Shown here one piece after another: positions 39,473-48,303 of a stretch of DNA of 64,000 nt. This DNA is from Paenibacillus sophorae (GTDB lineage Bacteria; Bacillota; Bacilli; Paenibacillales; Paenibacillaceae): positions 2,232,001 through 2,296,000 of the forward strand of contig NZ_CP076607.1 of NCBI RefSeq assembly GCF_018966525.1, given 5' to 3'. A program made the position numbers and the translations under genes. Positions within the stretch are counted from its first letter, which is position 1, and each line of letters begins with the position of its first letter. Below the pieces are notes generated by a model. It saw only the letters and a program-made list of their open reading frames with translations, was not told the origin of the DNA and did not search any database.

Positions 39473-40492
39473 ATGAAAGCAACGATCAAAGATGTGGCGA
39501 GCCTCGCCAGTGTATCCATCAGCACGGTATCCCGAGTGTTAAACAATCCCGAATTGGTCGTTCCAAGAAAACGTCAGAAGGTTCTTGAGGCCATCCGTGA
39601 GCTGAACTATTCGCCGAATGCCTTGGCGAGAGGGCTTATACATAAACGGACCGGTACGCTGGGAGTGTTGATTCCGGATATTTCCAATCTTTTTTATTCC
39701 GCTGTGCTTAGAGGAATGGAGGATGCCGCGAACCGCTCGGATTCCAATCTCATTATTTGCAATACGGATACAAGCGCCGCACGCAGGAATTCTATCCTGA
39801 AGGTGCTGTACGAGAAGCAGATTGACGGCGTGATTTGGACAAGTGAGCCGCTTCCCAGCGACAGTTATGAAATGTTTGCAAAGCTCGATTTTCCGGTGGT
39901 GCTGGCGGCTACGCATAGTCTGGATTATAACCTTCCTTCTGTAAAAGTTGACGATGAACAGGCAGCCTACGACGCGACGGTGTATCTGATTGGGCGGGGG
40001 CATACCCGTATCGGCATGATCAGCGGTCCGAAGAACGATCCCATCTCCGGTTATCCGCGGATTCAGGGCTTTCTCCGGGCATTAAGGGATCATCATCTCA
40101 AATTCGACGAAGCGGTCTGTGTGGAATACGGGAAATACCATTTTGAGGATAGCTATGAAGCGATGAAACGCCTTCACGGGAAATATCCCGAAATGACCGC
40201 TGTATTTGCCTCCAGTGATGAACGGGCTTTGGCTGCTATTTCCTACCTGCATGAGAATCAGATCCGGGTACCGGATGATATCTCCGTGATCGGATTTGAC
40301 GGCACACGGATGGCGGGCATGAGCTTTCCAAGGCTGACGACGGTAGCCCAGCCGCTGTATAACATCGGTTATTTGGCGGTGGACAAGCTTTTGAAAGTGA
40401 TCAATGGAGACCACATCGGGGAGCTTCGAACCTGTGTGCCCCATCAGATTATCGAACGCAATTCCGTAATCGACTGTCCGCAGCCAATCTGA
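39473..40492 (+). CDS. LacI-family transcriptional regulator
   Basis: A regulator of 339 residues with the LacI helix-turn-helix at its start (MKATIKDVASLASVSISTVSRVLNNPE) and a sugar-binding sensor domain (GTLGVLIPDISNLFYSAVLRGMEDAA; DDISVIGFDGTRMAGMSFPRLTTV). ATG 39473 follows AAAGGTGATTG. It lies directly upstream of the ABC importer and sulfatase genes and is flanked by two copies of its probable operator, the second overlapping its own stop codon. It should repress the importer until the sugar is present. Confidence 0.93.
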   Translation: MKATIKDVASLASVSISTVSRVLNNPELVVPRKRQKVLEAIRELNYSPNALARGLIHKRTGTLGVLIPDISNLFYSAVLRGMEDAANRSDSNLIICNTDTSAARRNSILKVLYEKQIDGVIWTSEPLPSDSYEMFAKLDFPVVLAATHSLDYNLPSVKVDDEQAAYDATVYLIGRGHTRIGMISGPKNDPISGYPRIQGFLRALRDHHLKFDEAVCVEYGKYHFEDSYEAMKRLHGKYPEMTAVFASSDERALAAISYLHENQIRVPDDISVIGFDGTRMAGMSFPRLTTVAQPLYNIGYLAVDKLLKVINGDHIGELRTCVPHQIIERNSVIDCPQPI

Positions 40493-40503
40493 AAAGCTTT
40501 TCC
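40490..40503. promoter_or_regulatory. LacI-type operator overlapping the lacI stop codon
   Basis: TGAAAAGCTTTTCC repeats the core GAAAAGCTTTTC of the site at 39426. Its first three bases are the TGA stop of the regulator gene, so coding end and operator share bases. It lies 53 bp before the binding-protein ATG. Confidence 0.7.
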
Positions 40504-40555
40504 ATTTTGTAATAATTGTAACCTTTCAATAAAATTCCCGAGGAGGACTAATCAA

Positions 40556-41905
40556 ATGAAAACAAAAGCAGGGAAATGGAGTATGGCGTTGATTCTGACA
40601 GGGGTACTGCTCGCAGGCTGCGGCAACTCCGGCAATAATGGTTCAGGCTCGGGAAGCGCAAGCGGAGAATCCAGCGCGGCGCCTTCCGCAGGGGCTTCAG
40701 CGGCGGCTTCTGCGTCACCGGCTGCGGGCGAGAAAGTGAAGATCGTCTTCAGCCAGGGCGCAGACCAGACGGACGGCACCAAAAAGCTGGTGGCAGCCTT
40801 TGAAGCGCAGCATCCGGACATCGATGTAGAGGTTCGCGAATTCCCGAATGATTCCTCGCAAATGCATGACCAGCTCCTTACCATTTTGAGCGGCCAATCC
40901 TCCGAGGTGGATGTCTTGAATCTGGATGTGACTTGGCCCGCCGAATTCGCTCAAGCCGGGTTCCTGCTGCCGCTGGACCGGTATATTGAGCAGGATGGCA
41001 TTGATACGAATGAATACTTGAAGGGCGGGATTCAAGCCGGATATTACAACGGCCAGCAGTGGGCGTTCCCGAGGTACAACAATGCGGGTCTGCTCTACTA
41101 TCGGACCGATCTGGTCAAGAAGGTTCCAACCACCTGGGATGAACTGCTGAAGCAGGCGGAGGAACTGAAAGGCCAGGGCGGGACGAAGTACGGCTTCGTG
41201 ACTCAAGGCAAGCAGTATGAGGGTCTGGCTGTCGGTTTTACCGAACTGGTTAACGCTTATGGGGGCCAAATTATCGACGATCAGGGCAATGTTGTCGTGA
41301 ACAGCCCTGAGGCCCTGAAGGGACTCAAGAAGCTGATCGAGATCCAAACCTCGAAGGCAGTTCCTTCCAACCTAAACACTTTTACTGAAAAAGAAACCTT
41401 GACCGCGTTCATCGAAGGCGACGCCGTATTCGCCCGTCATTGGCCGGCCTTGTACGCACAAGCCAACGATCCCAAAGTATCCAAAATTGTCGGTAAAGTA
41501 GGCATCGCGCCGCTTCCGGCCGGTGATGCACGTTCCGCTGCGGCGCTGGGCGGCTGGCTGGGCGCCATCAGCAAATACTCCAAGCATCCGAAGGAAGCTT
41601 GGGAATTCCTGAAGTTCCTGATCAGCGAGGAAGGAGAAAAAATTGTAGCGATCAACAATACGCAAACGCCGACCTACCTGAAGCTGTTCGATGATCCGGA
41701 AGTGCAGAAGGCCAGCCCGTTGTTTGCAAATCATGATTTCGTGAACGGACTTGGCAGCGCGGTTCCGCGTACCATTACACCGCAATACGCCAAAATCTCC
41801 GGGCTGATTCAAGTGGAAGTCTCCAAGGCGATCGCCGGACAGCAGACCGCCGAGCAGGCACTGGCCCAGTTGGAGACGCAAATTAAAGCCGCTGTTTCTC
41901 AATAA
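40556..41905 (+). CDS. extracellular sugar-binding lipoprotein
   Basis: A 449-residue family-1 binding protein. The signal peptide ends in GVLLAGC and is followed by a long Gly/Ser/Ala linker. The mature part begins KVKIVFSQGADQTDGTKKLVAAFE and contains WAFPRYNNAGLLYYRTDL, a typical ABC-sugar segment. CGAGGAGG precedes the ATG. It sits first in the importer operon with the two permeases and a sulfatase, so a sulfated or plain oligosaccharide is a reasonable ligand guess. Confidence 0.92.
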   Translation: MKTKAGKWSMALILTGVLLAGCGNSGNNGSGSGSASGESSAAPSAGASAAASASPAAGEKVKIVFSQGADQTDGTKKLVAAFEAQHPDIDVEVREFPNDSSQMHDQLLTILSGQSSEVDVLNLDVTWPAEFAQAGFLLPLDRYIEQDGIDTNEYLKGGIQAGYYNGQQWAFPRYNNAGLLYYRTDLVKKVPTTWDELLKQAEELKGQGGTKYGFVTQGKQYEGLAVGFTELVNAYGGQIIDDQGNVVVNSPEALKGLKKLIEIQTSKAVPSNLNTFTEKETLTAFIEGDAVFARHWPALYAQANDPKVSKIVGKVGIAPLPAGDARSAAALGGWLGAISKYSKHPKEAWEFLKFLISEEGEKIVAINNTQTPTYLKLFDDPEVQKASPLFANHDFVNGLGSAVPRTITPQYAKISGLIQVEVSKAIAGQQTAEQALAQLETQIKAAVSQ

Positions 41906-41927
41906 GCGTCATTCAAGTCCAATAAGG

Positions 41928-41965
41928 CGGGTGTAGAGCCGTATTTACGGCTCTCACTCGTTTTT
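41928..41965 (+). terminator. hairpin between binding protein and permeases
   Basis: AGAGCCGT and ACGGCTCT form the stem, extended by CGGGTG pairing with CACTCG, followed by TTTTT. A leaky terminator would favour the binding protein over the permeases. Confidence 0.8.
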
Positions 41966-41995
41966 GACTGAACTCGAATAAAGGGGTGTCATACC

Positions 41996-43303
41996 ATGCC
42001 GCTTAAGAAAAAAAACCAATGGAAAGAAGGAAGAGCGGCATACGCCATGATTCTTCCCGCCGTGCTGATTATCGCCGCCGTTGCGCTCTGGCCGCTGCTC
42101 CGTTCCTTCTGGATCAGCTTGTTCGATCTCCGGCTCAATGATCCGACCCGCAACGCCATCCACTATTCGTATTCGGTGAATGTCGAGCAGTATGCCGACC
42201 GCCTTCCCGGTCTGCTGAGGACAGTGAAGCGGGAAGCCGGAAATGCCAGAGACGGCGCGTCGCCTGGTCTGTCTGTTGCCCAGAAGAAATTAGAGGCTGT
42301 CAGCGGAGAGCTTGAGGAAGACCCGGCATTTCGGGAAAGGCTCGCTCAGGTTAACGGGCTGCTGGATGCCTTCTCTCCGGTCCCGCAGGAGCTGCGGTTC
42401 ATCCCGGTGGATAACGCAAAGGCCGAGCGGTTGAAGGCAGAGCTTCAAGGAATTCGGAAGGAGCTTATCGGACTGAAGGCAGACGGATCCTTGGAACGCC
42501 CGGATGAAGTCATTGGACTGACCAGCGCTCTGCTCGACACGTTCCAGGCTCCCAATTTTGTAGGTTTATCGCATTATAAAGACTTGATGTCGGGTCGGCG
42601 GTTGTGGGAGTCGCTAGGGAACACCCTCTTTTTTACCGTATTTGCCGTGGCGCTGGAGATGCTGCTGGGACTTCTGATTGCGCTGCTGCTTAACCGGACC
42701 TTCCGGGGACGCGGGCTGGTGCGTGCGGCGGTGCTCATCCCCTGGGCAACGCCAACCGCCGTATCGGCCATGATCTGGCATTATCTGTACGATGGGCAGA
42801 ACGGCATTGTCGCGAAGCTGCTGTACGAAGCCGGGCTGATTTCGGATATGGGATCACTTCTATCTTCCGGCTCCATGGTTATGGGTTCAGTCATTATGGC
42901 GGATGTCTGGAAGACGGCTCCTTTCGTGGCTCTGCTGCTGCTTGCCGGTCTTCAGAACATTCCCGCTTCGCTGTATGAAGCCGCCTGGGTGGATGGAGGC
43001 AGCAGGTGGAAGCAGTTTGTGCATGTAACCGTGCCGCTGCTGAAACCCGCATTTTTCGTCGCGCTGATGTTCAGAACGCTGGATGCCTTCCGCGTATTTG
43101 ATCTGATCTATGTGCTTACGGGAGGCGGCCCCGCCAATTCAACGGAATCCGTATCCATCTATGCGTACAAAACGATGTTCAGCGAACTCGATTTCGGCAA
43201 AGGCTCGGCGCTTTCCGTTATTGTCTTTGTATGTGTGCTGTTGATCAGCATGGTCTATGTCAAATGGCTTGGAGCCGACGTTGTCGGCAGGCGCGCCGGT
43301 TAA
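41996..43303 (+). CDS. ABC transporter permease, MalF type with coiled-coil insertion
   Basis: A 435-residue permease, about 130 residues longer than usual. Between the first membrane segment (about residues 15-40) and the second (about 205) lies a polar, helix-rich insertion rich in Leu, Glu, Lys and Arg (for example KAERLKAELQGIRKELIGLK), likely a coiled coil on the outer face. E. coli MalF has its large P2 loop at the same topological place. The core has the EAA loop EAAWVDGGSRWKQFVHVTVP. It precedes the partner permease by 11 bases. Confidence 0.9.
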   Translation: MPLKKKNQWKEGRAAYAMILPAVLIIAAVALWPLLRSFWISLFDLRLNDPTRNAIHYSYSVNVEQYADRLPGLLRTVKREAGNARDGASPGLSVAQKKLEAVSGELEEDPAFRERLAQVNGLLDAFSPVPQELRFIPVDNAKAERLKAELQGIRKELIGLKADGSLERPDEVIGLTSALLDTFQAPNFVGLSHYKDLMSGRRLWESLGNTLFFTVFAVALEMLLGLLIALLLNRTFRGRGLVRAAVLIPWATPTAVSAMIWHYLYDGQNGIVAKLLYEAGLISDMGSLLSSGSMVMGSVIMADVWKTAPFVALLLLAGLQNIPASLYEAAWVDGGSRWKQFVHVTVPLLKPAFFVALMFRTLDAFRVFDLIYVLTGGGPANSTESVSIYAYKTMFSELDFGKGSALSVIVFVCVLLISMVYVKWLGADVVGRRAG

Positions 43304-43314
43304 GGAGGGAGAGC

Positions 43315-44142
43315 ATGAATCAAAAGACGGGTCCGCTGTTTTATACCGCCATTGCCGCTTTTATAGGGATTGTGATTTTTCCGTTTCTGTGGGTACTGCT
43401 TGCTTCATTAAAAGCCCCCCTGTATCTATACGGAGAGTATGCTTTCAGTGTTAAGGTCCCGGAGTACACGCTGCACAACTACATTTCCGTCTTTACGAAT
43501 CATCCTTTTGGCAGGTATCTGCTGAACAGCTTCACGGTCGGTGTGCTGACGATGCTTCTTTCGATCAGTATTGCGGCCTTTGCTTCGTATGCGGTGGCAA
43601 GACTGCACTTTTTTGGAAAAACCTTTTTTCTCGGCATTCTGCTGGCCGTATCCATGCTGCCACAAATCGCCACATTGTCGCCGCTGTTTTTATTTATGCA
43701 GTCCACCGGTTTACGTAATACGTACGCCGGGCTGGTCATCCCCTATACAACCTATGCCCTGCCGATTGCAATCTGGTATATGACAACGTTCTTTAAGCAG
43801 ATTCCGGTCGAGTTGGAGGAGGCGGCCAAAGTGGACGGCGCTTCCTTGCTGGGCATTTTTGGCCGGGTGCTGCTGCCGCTCGTGTCGCCCGGGCTGTTCA
43901 CAACGGCCATTATCGTGTTCGTGGACGCGTGGCATGAGTTCCTATTCGCTCTGACGATCAATACGAAGCAGTCGATGATGACGGTGCCCGTCGGCATTGC
44001 CATGTTCCAAGGTGAGTTTACATTTCCGTGGGGAGAAATTTCGGCGGCGACCGTGACGGTGACGGTTCCAGTGGTGCTGCTCGTACTGTTGTTTCAGCGC
44101 CGGATTATTGCGGGCCTGACGTCAGGCGCGGTGAAACAATAA
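43315..44142 (+). CDS. ABC transporter permease, MalG type
   Basis: A 275-residue permease with six membrane segments and the EAA loop EEAAKVDGASLLGIFGRVLL. ATG 43315 follows AAGGAGGGAG; the frame from 43231 runs inside the upstream permease. It ends GLTSGAVKQ, close to the family pattern. It is followed by the sulfatase gene. Confidence 0.92.
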   Translation: MNQKTGPLFYTAIAAFIGIVIFPFLWVLLASLKAPLYLYGEYAFSVKVPEYTLHNYISVFTNHPFGRYLLNSFTVGVLTMLLSISIAAFASYAVARLHFFGKTFFLGILLAVSMLPQIATLSPLFLFMQSTGLRNTYAGLVIPYTTYALPIAIWYMTTFFKQIPVELEEAAKVDGASLLGIFGRVLLPLVSPGLFTTAIIVFVDAWHEFLFALTINTKQSMMTVPVGIAMFQGEFTFPWGEISAATVTVTVPVVLLVLLFQRRIIAGLTSGAVKQ

Positions 44143-44199
44143 TACGGCCAAGTGACAAAGGGAATTTCATTCTGACCCAATTAAAAAGGAGGATATGAA

Positions 44200-45540
44200 A
44201 TGAAGCGTAAAAATATTTTGCTAATGATCTCGCATGACACCGGCCGGTATCTGGGCTGCTACGGACAATCGGTTGAAACGCCGGCTATTGACGCTTTAGC
44301 TGAGGAAGGGGTGCGGTTTGACAATTATTTCTGCCCGGCGCCGCAATGCAGCCCGAGCCGGGGGAGCATCCTTTCCGGCCTGTATCCGCAGCGTCATGGA
44401 ATGATCGGGCTAAGCCATCTCGGCTTCTCCATCGATCCGGAGGTAACAACGCTGCCGATGAGCCTAAGCGAAGCCGGATATGAAACCGCGCTGATCGGCT
44501 TCAGCCATGAAACGATCGGCGAAGCCGGAGGCGACCGCACCTCATCTACATATAAGCTGGGATATGAGACGGTTCTCCCGGTGCCGGGCGACCGGGCAGG
44601 GGATGTCGCGGAGCGGGTCGTCTCTTTCCTGGAGGAAAAAGCGGCAGGGCCGCAGGAACGGCCGTTTTTTGCTTCGGTCGGTTTTTTTGAAACCCACCGC
44701 GATTTCGACGAATACGCGCCGGTGGCCGATCCGGCCGATGAGATCGTTCCGCCCCCGTATCTGCCCGACACGGAGCGGGTACGGGAAGACTTTGCGCTGC
44801 TGCACGGCTCGGTCAAGACGCTGGACCAAGGCATCGCCCGCATCATGTCCCGGCTGGATGCATTGGGACTAGCGGAAGATACGCTGGTGATCTATACAAC
44901 GGATCACGGCATTGCTTTCCCCCGGGCCAAGGGCACCCTGATGGATGCAGGCCTTGAGACCGCTCTTCTTATGCGATATCCGGGAACACTCGAAGGCGGG
45001 CAGGTCAACGGCCATTTGCTCTGCAATGTTGATCTGATGCCGACCCTACTGGAGTTTGCCGGAGCGGAGGGGCCGGAGGACATCGATGGAGTCAGCTTTT
45101 ACAGGCTCCTGCAGAATGCGGACGGGCCCTCTACACGCGACCATTTTTTCGCCGAGCTGACCTGGCATGACCAGTATCATCCGATGCGGGGCGTCCGCAC
45201 CGACCAGTACAAATATATCCGCAATTTCGAGGACGGGCCTTCCGTTTATTTGCCGCTCGACATTCACCTCAGTCCCTCCGGCCGTGAGGTGCGGGAGGAT
45301 TATTACAAGCCGAATGTGCCTGAAGAGCTGTACGACCTGAAGGAAGACCCGCTGGAGGAGAGAAATCTGGCCGGTGCCCCGGCTTATGAAAAAATACTGA
45401 CGGAGCTGCGCCGCAAGGTGGAGGATTGGATGAAATCAGGCGCCGACCGGCTGTTGAACGGTAAAGTGCCGGGTCTCGCTGCACCCGGCTGGCAGGAGCA
45501 ATATGAGAACGGCAGCGCGTACCGTTCCAAGCGGGGATAG
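44200..45540 (+). CDS. sulfatase (type I, Cys-type formylglycine site)
   Basis: A 446-residue S1-family sulfatase. The modification signature Cys50-Ser-Pro-Ser-Arg54 (QCSPSRGSILSG) is the Cys type that is turned into formylglycine. Metal and active-site regions are ISHDTGRYLGCYG at the N-terminus and IYTTDHGIAF (about residue 232). No signal peptide, so it works in the cytoplasm on imported sulfated sugars or related esters. A maturase (anSME or FGE) is needed and none is in the window. AAGGAGG precedes the ATG. It belongs to the LacI-controlled importer operon. Confidence 0.9.
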   Translation: MKRKNILLMISHDTGRYLGCYGQSVETPAIDALAEEGVRFDNYFCPAPQCSPSRGSILSGLYPQRHGMIGLSHLGFSIDPEVTTLPMSLSEAGYETALIGFSHETIGEAGGDRTSSTYKLGYETVLPVPGDRAGDVAERVVSFLEEKAAGPQERPFFASVGFFETHRDFDEYAPVADPADEIVPPPYLPDTERVREDFALLHGSVKTLDQGIARIMSRLDALGLAEDTLVIYTTDHGIAFPRAKGTLMDAGLETALLMRYPGTLEGGQVNGHLLCNVDLMPTLLEFAGAEGPEDIDGVSFYRLLQNADGPSTRDHFFAELTWHDQYHPMRGVRTDQYKYIRNFEDGPSVYLPLDIHLSPSGREVREDYYKPNVPEELYDLKEDPLEERNLAGAPAYEKILTELRRKVEDWMKSGADRLLNGKVPGLAAPGWQEQYENGSAYRSKRG

Positions 45541-45624
45541 AGGTTTAAAAGATAAAGCGGCTTTTCCATAGGCCTTTTGCGAATACATGTCAAGGCAAAC
45601 CAGGCATAGCATGAATTCGGACTG

Positions 45625-45668
45625 GAAGCAGGTCTTCACGCATTGTGCGTTAACACCTGCTTCTTTTT
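45625..45668. terminator. bidirectional terminator between sulfatase and araC genes
   Basis: GAAGCAGGT (45625-45633) and ACCTGCTTC (45655-45663) pair, followed by TTTTTG. It marks the left edge of the AT-rich cassette. Confidence 0.75.
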
Positions 45669-45669
45669 G

Positions 45670-46533
45670 TTAATTATCATAAACCATTTTTCTATATTGC
45701 GACGGAGAATAGTGCTTGTACTCTCTAAATTTACGAATAAAATAGCTGAAGTTTTCAAAACCCACCATCAAGGAAATCTCTAAAACTTTCAACTCGCTAT
45801 TTTTTAGCAGTTTCGCTGCTTTTTCACATCGGTATTCATTAATATACGTAACTGGATTTTTCCCTACAGCTATTTGAAAGTATTTTGAAAAATAATTTTT
45901 GTTCATTCCTACAAGCGAAGCTAAGTCCTCAAGAAAAATTTTATCATTGTAATGTTCCTCAATATATAGGATCACTTTTTTGATTTTTTCTTGTTTGACT
46001 TTTGTATGAAGTCGATTTTCCAGAAAGAGTTTTCTTTCATATAAAAGATCGATGACTTGAAGGAGAATCACTTTAATACGCAAGGATGAGAGCTTGTTTC
46101 CCCCCTTTTTTATGGCAATGATATTTCGTAACTTTCCTGATAACTCCTCTTTTGATTCCTTATCTAAATGTATGCCACAAGGAAATTGCAAGGCGCCCGA
46201 GGTAATCGGCTTGATAATAGCTTGCTGGCATATGTCTGGATATTCAAAATTCAATAACTGGGGATGAAAAACAATAGCATGATGAATGGATGGACCGTTT
46301 GAGGTAACTTGATGCAAGTCTCCAGAATTGATAAAAACAAAATCTCCTTTGGAAACATGTATGATTTCTGAATTGATCGTCACCTCTATTTCTCCTTCTT
46401 CAACATAAATAAATTCTAATTCTTCATGCCAGTGATACCCTACATAATAATCGGTTTTACGTACCTTACTGTATATATGCAACGGAAAAGACGGAGTGCC
46501 ATGAATAGAATTTTCTTTTAAAGATGATTTCAT
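45670..46533 (-). CDS. AraC-family transcriptional regulator
   Basis: A regulator of 287 residues: an N-terminal cupin sensor (GYHWHEELEFIYVEEGEIEV ... GDFVFINSGDLHQV) and a C-terminal double helix-turn-helix (EDLASLVGMNKNYFSKYFQIAVGKNPVTYINEYR; ISLMVGFENFSYFIRKFREYKHYSPSQYRK). ATG 46533 has AAGGAGA in front; the longer frame to 46647 has no such site. It diverges from the GH13-PTS genes, whose promoter lacks a good -35, fitting activation by this protein. AT-rich codon use contrasts with the genes on both sides. Confidence 0.92.
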   Translation of the reverse strand: MKSSLKENSIHGTPSFPLHIYSKVRKTDYYVGYHWHEELEFIYVEEGEIEVTINSEIIHVSKGDFVFINSGDLHQVTSNGPSIHHAIVFHPQLLNFEYPDICQQAIIKPITSGALQFPCGIHLDKESKEELSGKLRNIIAIKKGGNKLSSLRIKVILLQVIDLLYERKLFLENRLHTKVKQEKIKKVILYIEEHYNDKIFLEDLASLVGMNKNYFSKYFQIAVGKNPVTYINEYRCEKAAKLLKNSELKVLEISLMVGFENFSYFIRKFREYKHYSPSQYRKMVYDN

Positions 46534-46649
46534 TCTTATTTTCTCCTTAAAAGTGAGAATAGTATTATAAATTTTGAAAATGTGCAAGAAAGAACTGCTA
46601 ACATTCATTATACTGAAGACGTTTCCAATTGACAAAAAGGAGAGCAAAA

Positions 46650-48287
46650 ATGAAAGAGATTCAAAAAAAATGGTGGCACAAAAGTGTTATTTATCAAATA
46701 TATCCCCGTAGCTTCTACGACAGTAATGGCGATGGAGTTGGCGATTTACAAGGCATCATTCAAAAGTTAGACTATGTAAAATTATTAGGCGCCGACGTCA
46801 TTTGGCTAAGTCCCGTTTATGATTCTCCCAACGTAGACAATGGCTACGATATTAGTGATTATTACTCCATCTCATCGGAATTTGGAACCATGGAAGATAT
46901 GAATAAATTGTTATTAGAAAGCAGCAAGCGCGGCATTAAAATTATTATGGATCTTGTTGTCAACCATACCTCAGACCAGCATCCGTGGTTTATAGAAGCA
47001 AAAAAATCAAAAGACAATCCGTACAGAGATTATTATATCTGGCGCGATCCGGTTAACGGCAAAGAACCCAACGAACTGAAATCGAATTTCGGTGGTTCAG
47101 CGTGGCAATTTGATGAAACAACCAACCAATACTATTTGCATTTTTACAGCAAAGAACAGCCCGACTTGGACTGGGAAAACAAAAAAATGCGTAGCAGCAT
47201 CTGGGATATGATGAACTTTTGGATTAACAAGGGAATTGGCGGCTTCCGTATGGATGTGATTGATTTGATTGGAAAAGATCCCGATAAACAAATAAAAGAA
47301 AACGGGCCTAAACTTCATGATTATTTGCAGGAAATGAATCGAAAAACGTTTGGAACCAAAGATTTGTTAACGGTTGGAGAAACGTGGGGCGCGACAACTG
47401 AAGACGGGAAACTGTACTCTGACCCCAAACGCAAGGAATTGAGCATGATCTTTCAGTTTGAACATATTCAGCTAGATAAAATTCCGGGCAAACAAAGATG
47501 GGATTTGAAAAAGCTAGAGCTCAATGAACTAAAGCAAGTGTTAAGCAAGTGGCAATATGCTTTAAACGAAGATGGTTGGAACAGCTTATTTTGGAACAAT
47601 CACGACCTGCCCCGCATTGTATCGAGATGGGGGAATGACCGTGAATATAGGGTGGAGTCTGCCAAAATGTTGGCCACTTTATTACATGGAATGAAAGGAA
47701 CCCCCTATATCTACCAGGGAGAAGAAATCGGCATGACAAATGCTGCTTTTGAGTCCATAGAAGATTATATGGATATTGAAACTCAAAATATTTATAAAGA
47801 ACGAAAAGCAGCCGGTTTTAGAGAAGAAGACATCATGGAATCGCTCTATATGAAAGCAAGAGACAATGCCAGAACCCCAATGCAATGGTCGAATGCAAAA
47901 AATGCAGGATTTTCTTCAGGAAAACCATGGATGAAGCTTAATCCCAATTATCCTTCTGTTAATGTGGAAAGCGCTTTATATGATTCGGATTCTGTTTTTT
48001 ATCATTATCAAAAATTAATCAAGATTCGTAAACAAAATTACACACTTATTTATGGGACCTATCGTCTTCTTGATTCGGAACCCAATATTTATGCTTACGA
48101 ACGGATACTCGAAAACAAAAAGCTGCTTATTGTATGCAATTTTTACGAACCGGAAGCCACTTTTTCTTACTATCCCGAAAGTCATTCAGCCGTAAACATT
48201 TTAATTAGCAACTACAGCCACTCGAGCAGCGATTTAAAAAACATCACATTGCGTCCGTATGAAGCCATTATATATGAAATCATCTGA
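46650..48287 (+). CDS. GH13 glucosidase (oligo-1,6-glucosidase / trehalose-6-P hydrolase type)
   Basis: A 545-residue GH13 enzyme (KSVIYQIYPRSFYDSNGDG). Catalytic segments are GFRMDVIDLI (Asp), TVGETWGAT (Glu) and NNHDLPRIVSR (Asp). ATG 46650 follows AAAAAGGAGAG. It is cotranscribed with a trehalose/sucrose-type PTS permease, so its natural substrate is likely a phosphorylated disaccharide such as trehalose-6-phosphate or an alpha-glucoside phosphate. Motifs alone do not fix the bond specificity. It is distinct in codon use from the GH13 gene at 24064. Confidence 0.9.
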   Translation: MKEIQKKWWHKSVIYQIYPRSFYDSNGDGVGDLQGIIQKLDYVKLLGADVIWLSPVYDSPNVDNGYDISDYYSISSEFGTMEDMNKLLLESSKRGIKIIMDLVVNHTSDQHPWFIEAKKSKDNPYRDYYIWRDPVNGKEPNELKSNFGGSAWQFDETTNQYYLHFYSKEQPDLDWENKKMRSSIWDMMNFWINKGIGGFRMDVIDLIGKDPDKQIKENGPKLHDYLQEMNRKTFGTKDLLTVGETWGATTEDGKLYSDPKRKELSMIFQFEHIQLDKIPGKQRWDLKKLELNELKQVLSKWQYALNEDGWNSLFWNNHDLPRIVSRWGNDREYRVESAKMLATLLHGMKGTPYIYQGEEIGMTNAAFESIEDYMDIETQNIYKERKAAGFREEDIMESLYMKARDNARTPMQWSNAKNAGFSSGKPWMKLNPNYPSVNVESALYDSDSVFYHYQKLIKIRKQNYTLIYGTYRLLDSEPNIYAYERILENKKLLIVCNFYEPEATFSYYPESHSAVNILISNYSHSSSDLKNITLRPYEAIIYEII

Positions 48288-48303
48288 AAGAGGGATCAGA
48301 ATA

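Noticed and set aside
39217..39546. 109-codon minus-strand frame across the region upstream of lacI
   Set aside because: No ribosome binding site, overlaps the lacI start and contains its operator; no family recognised.
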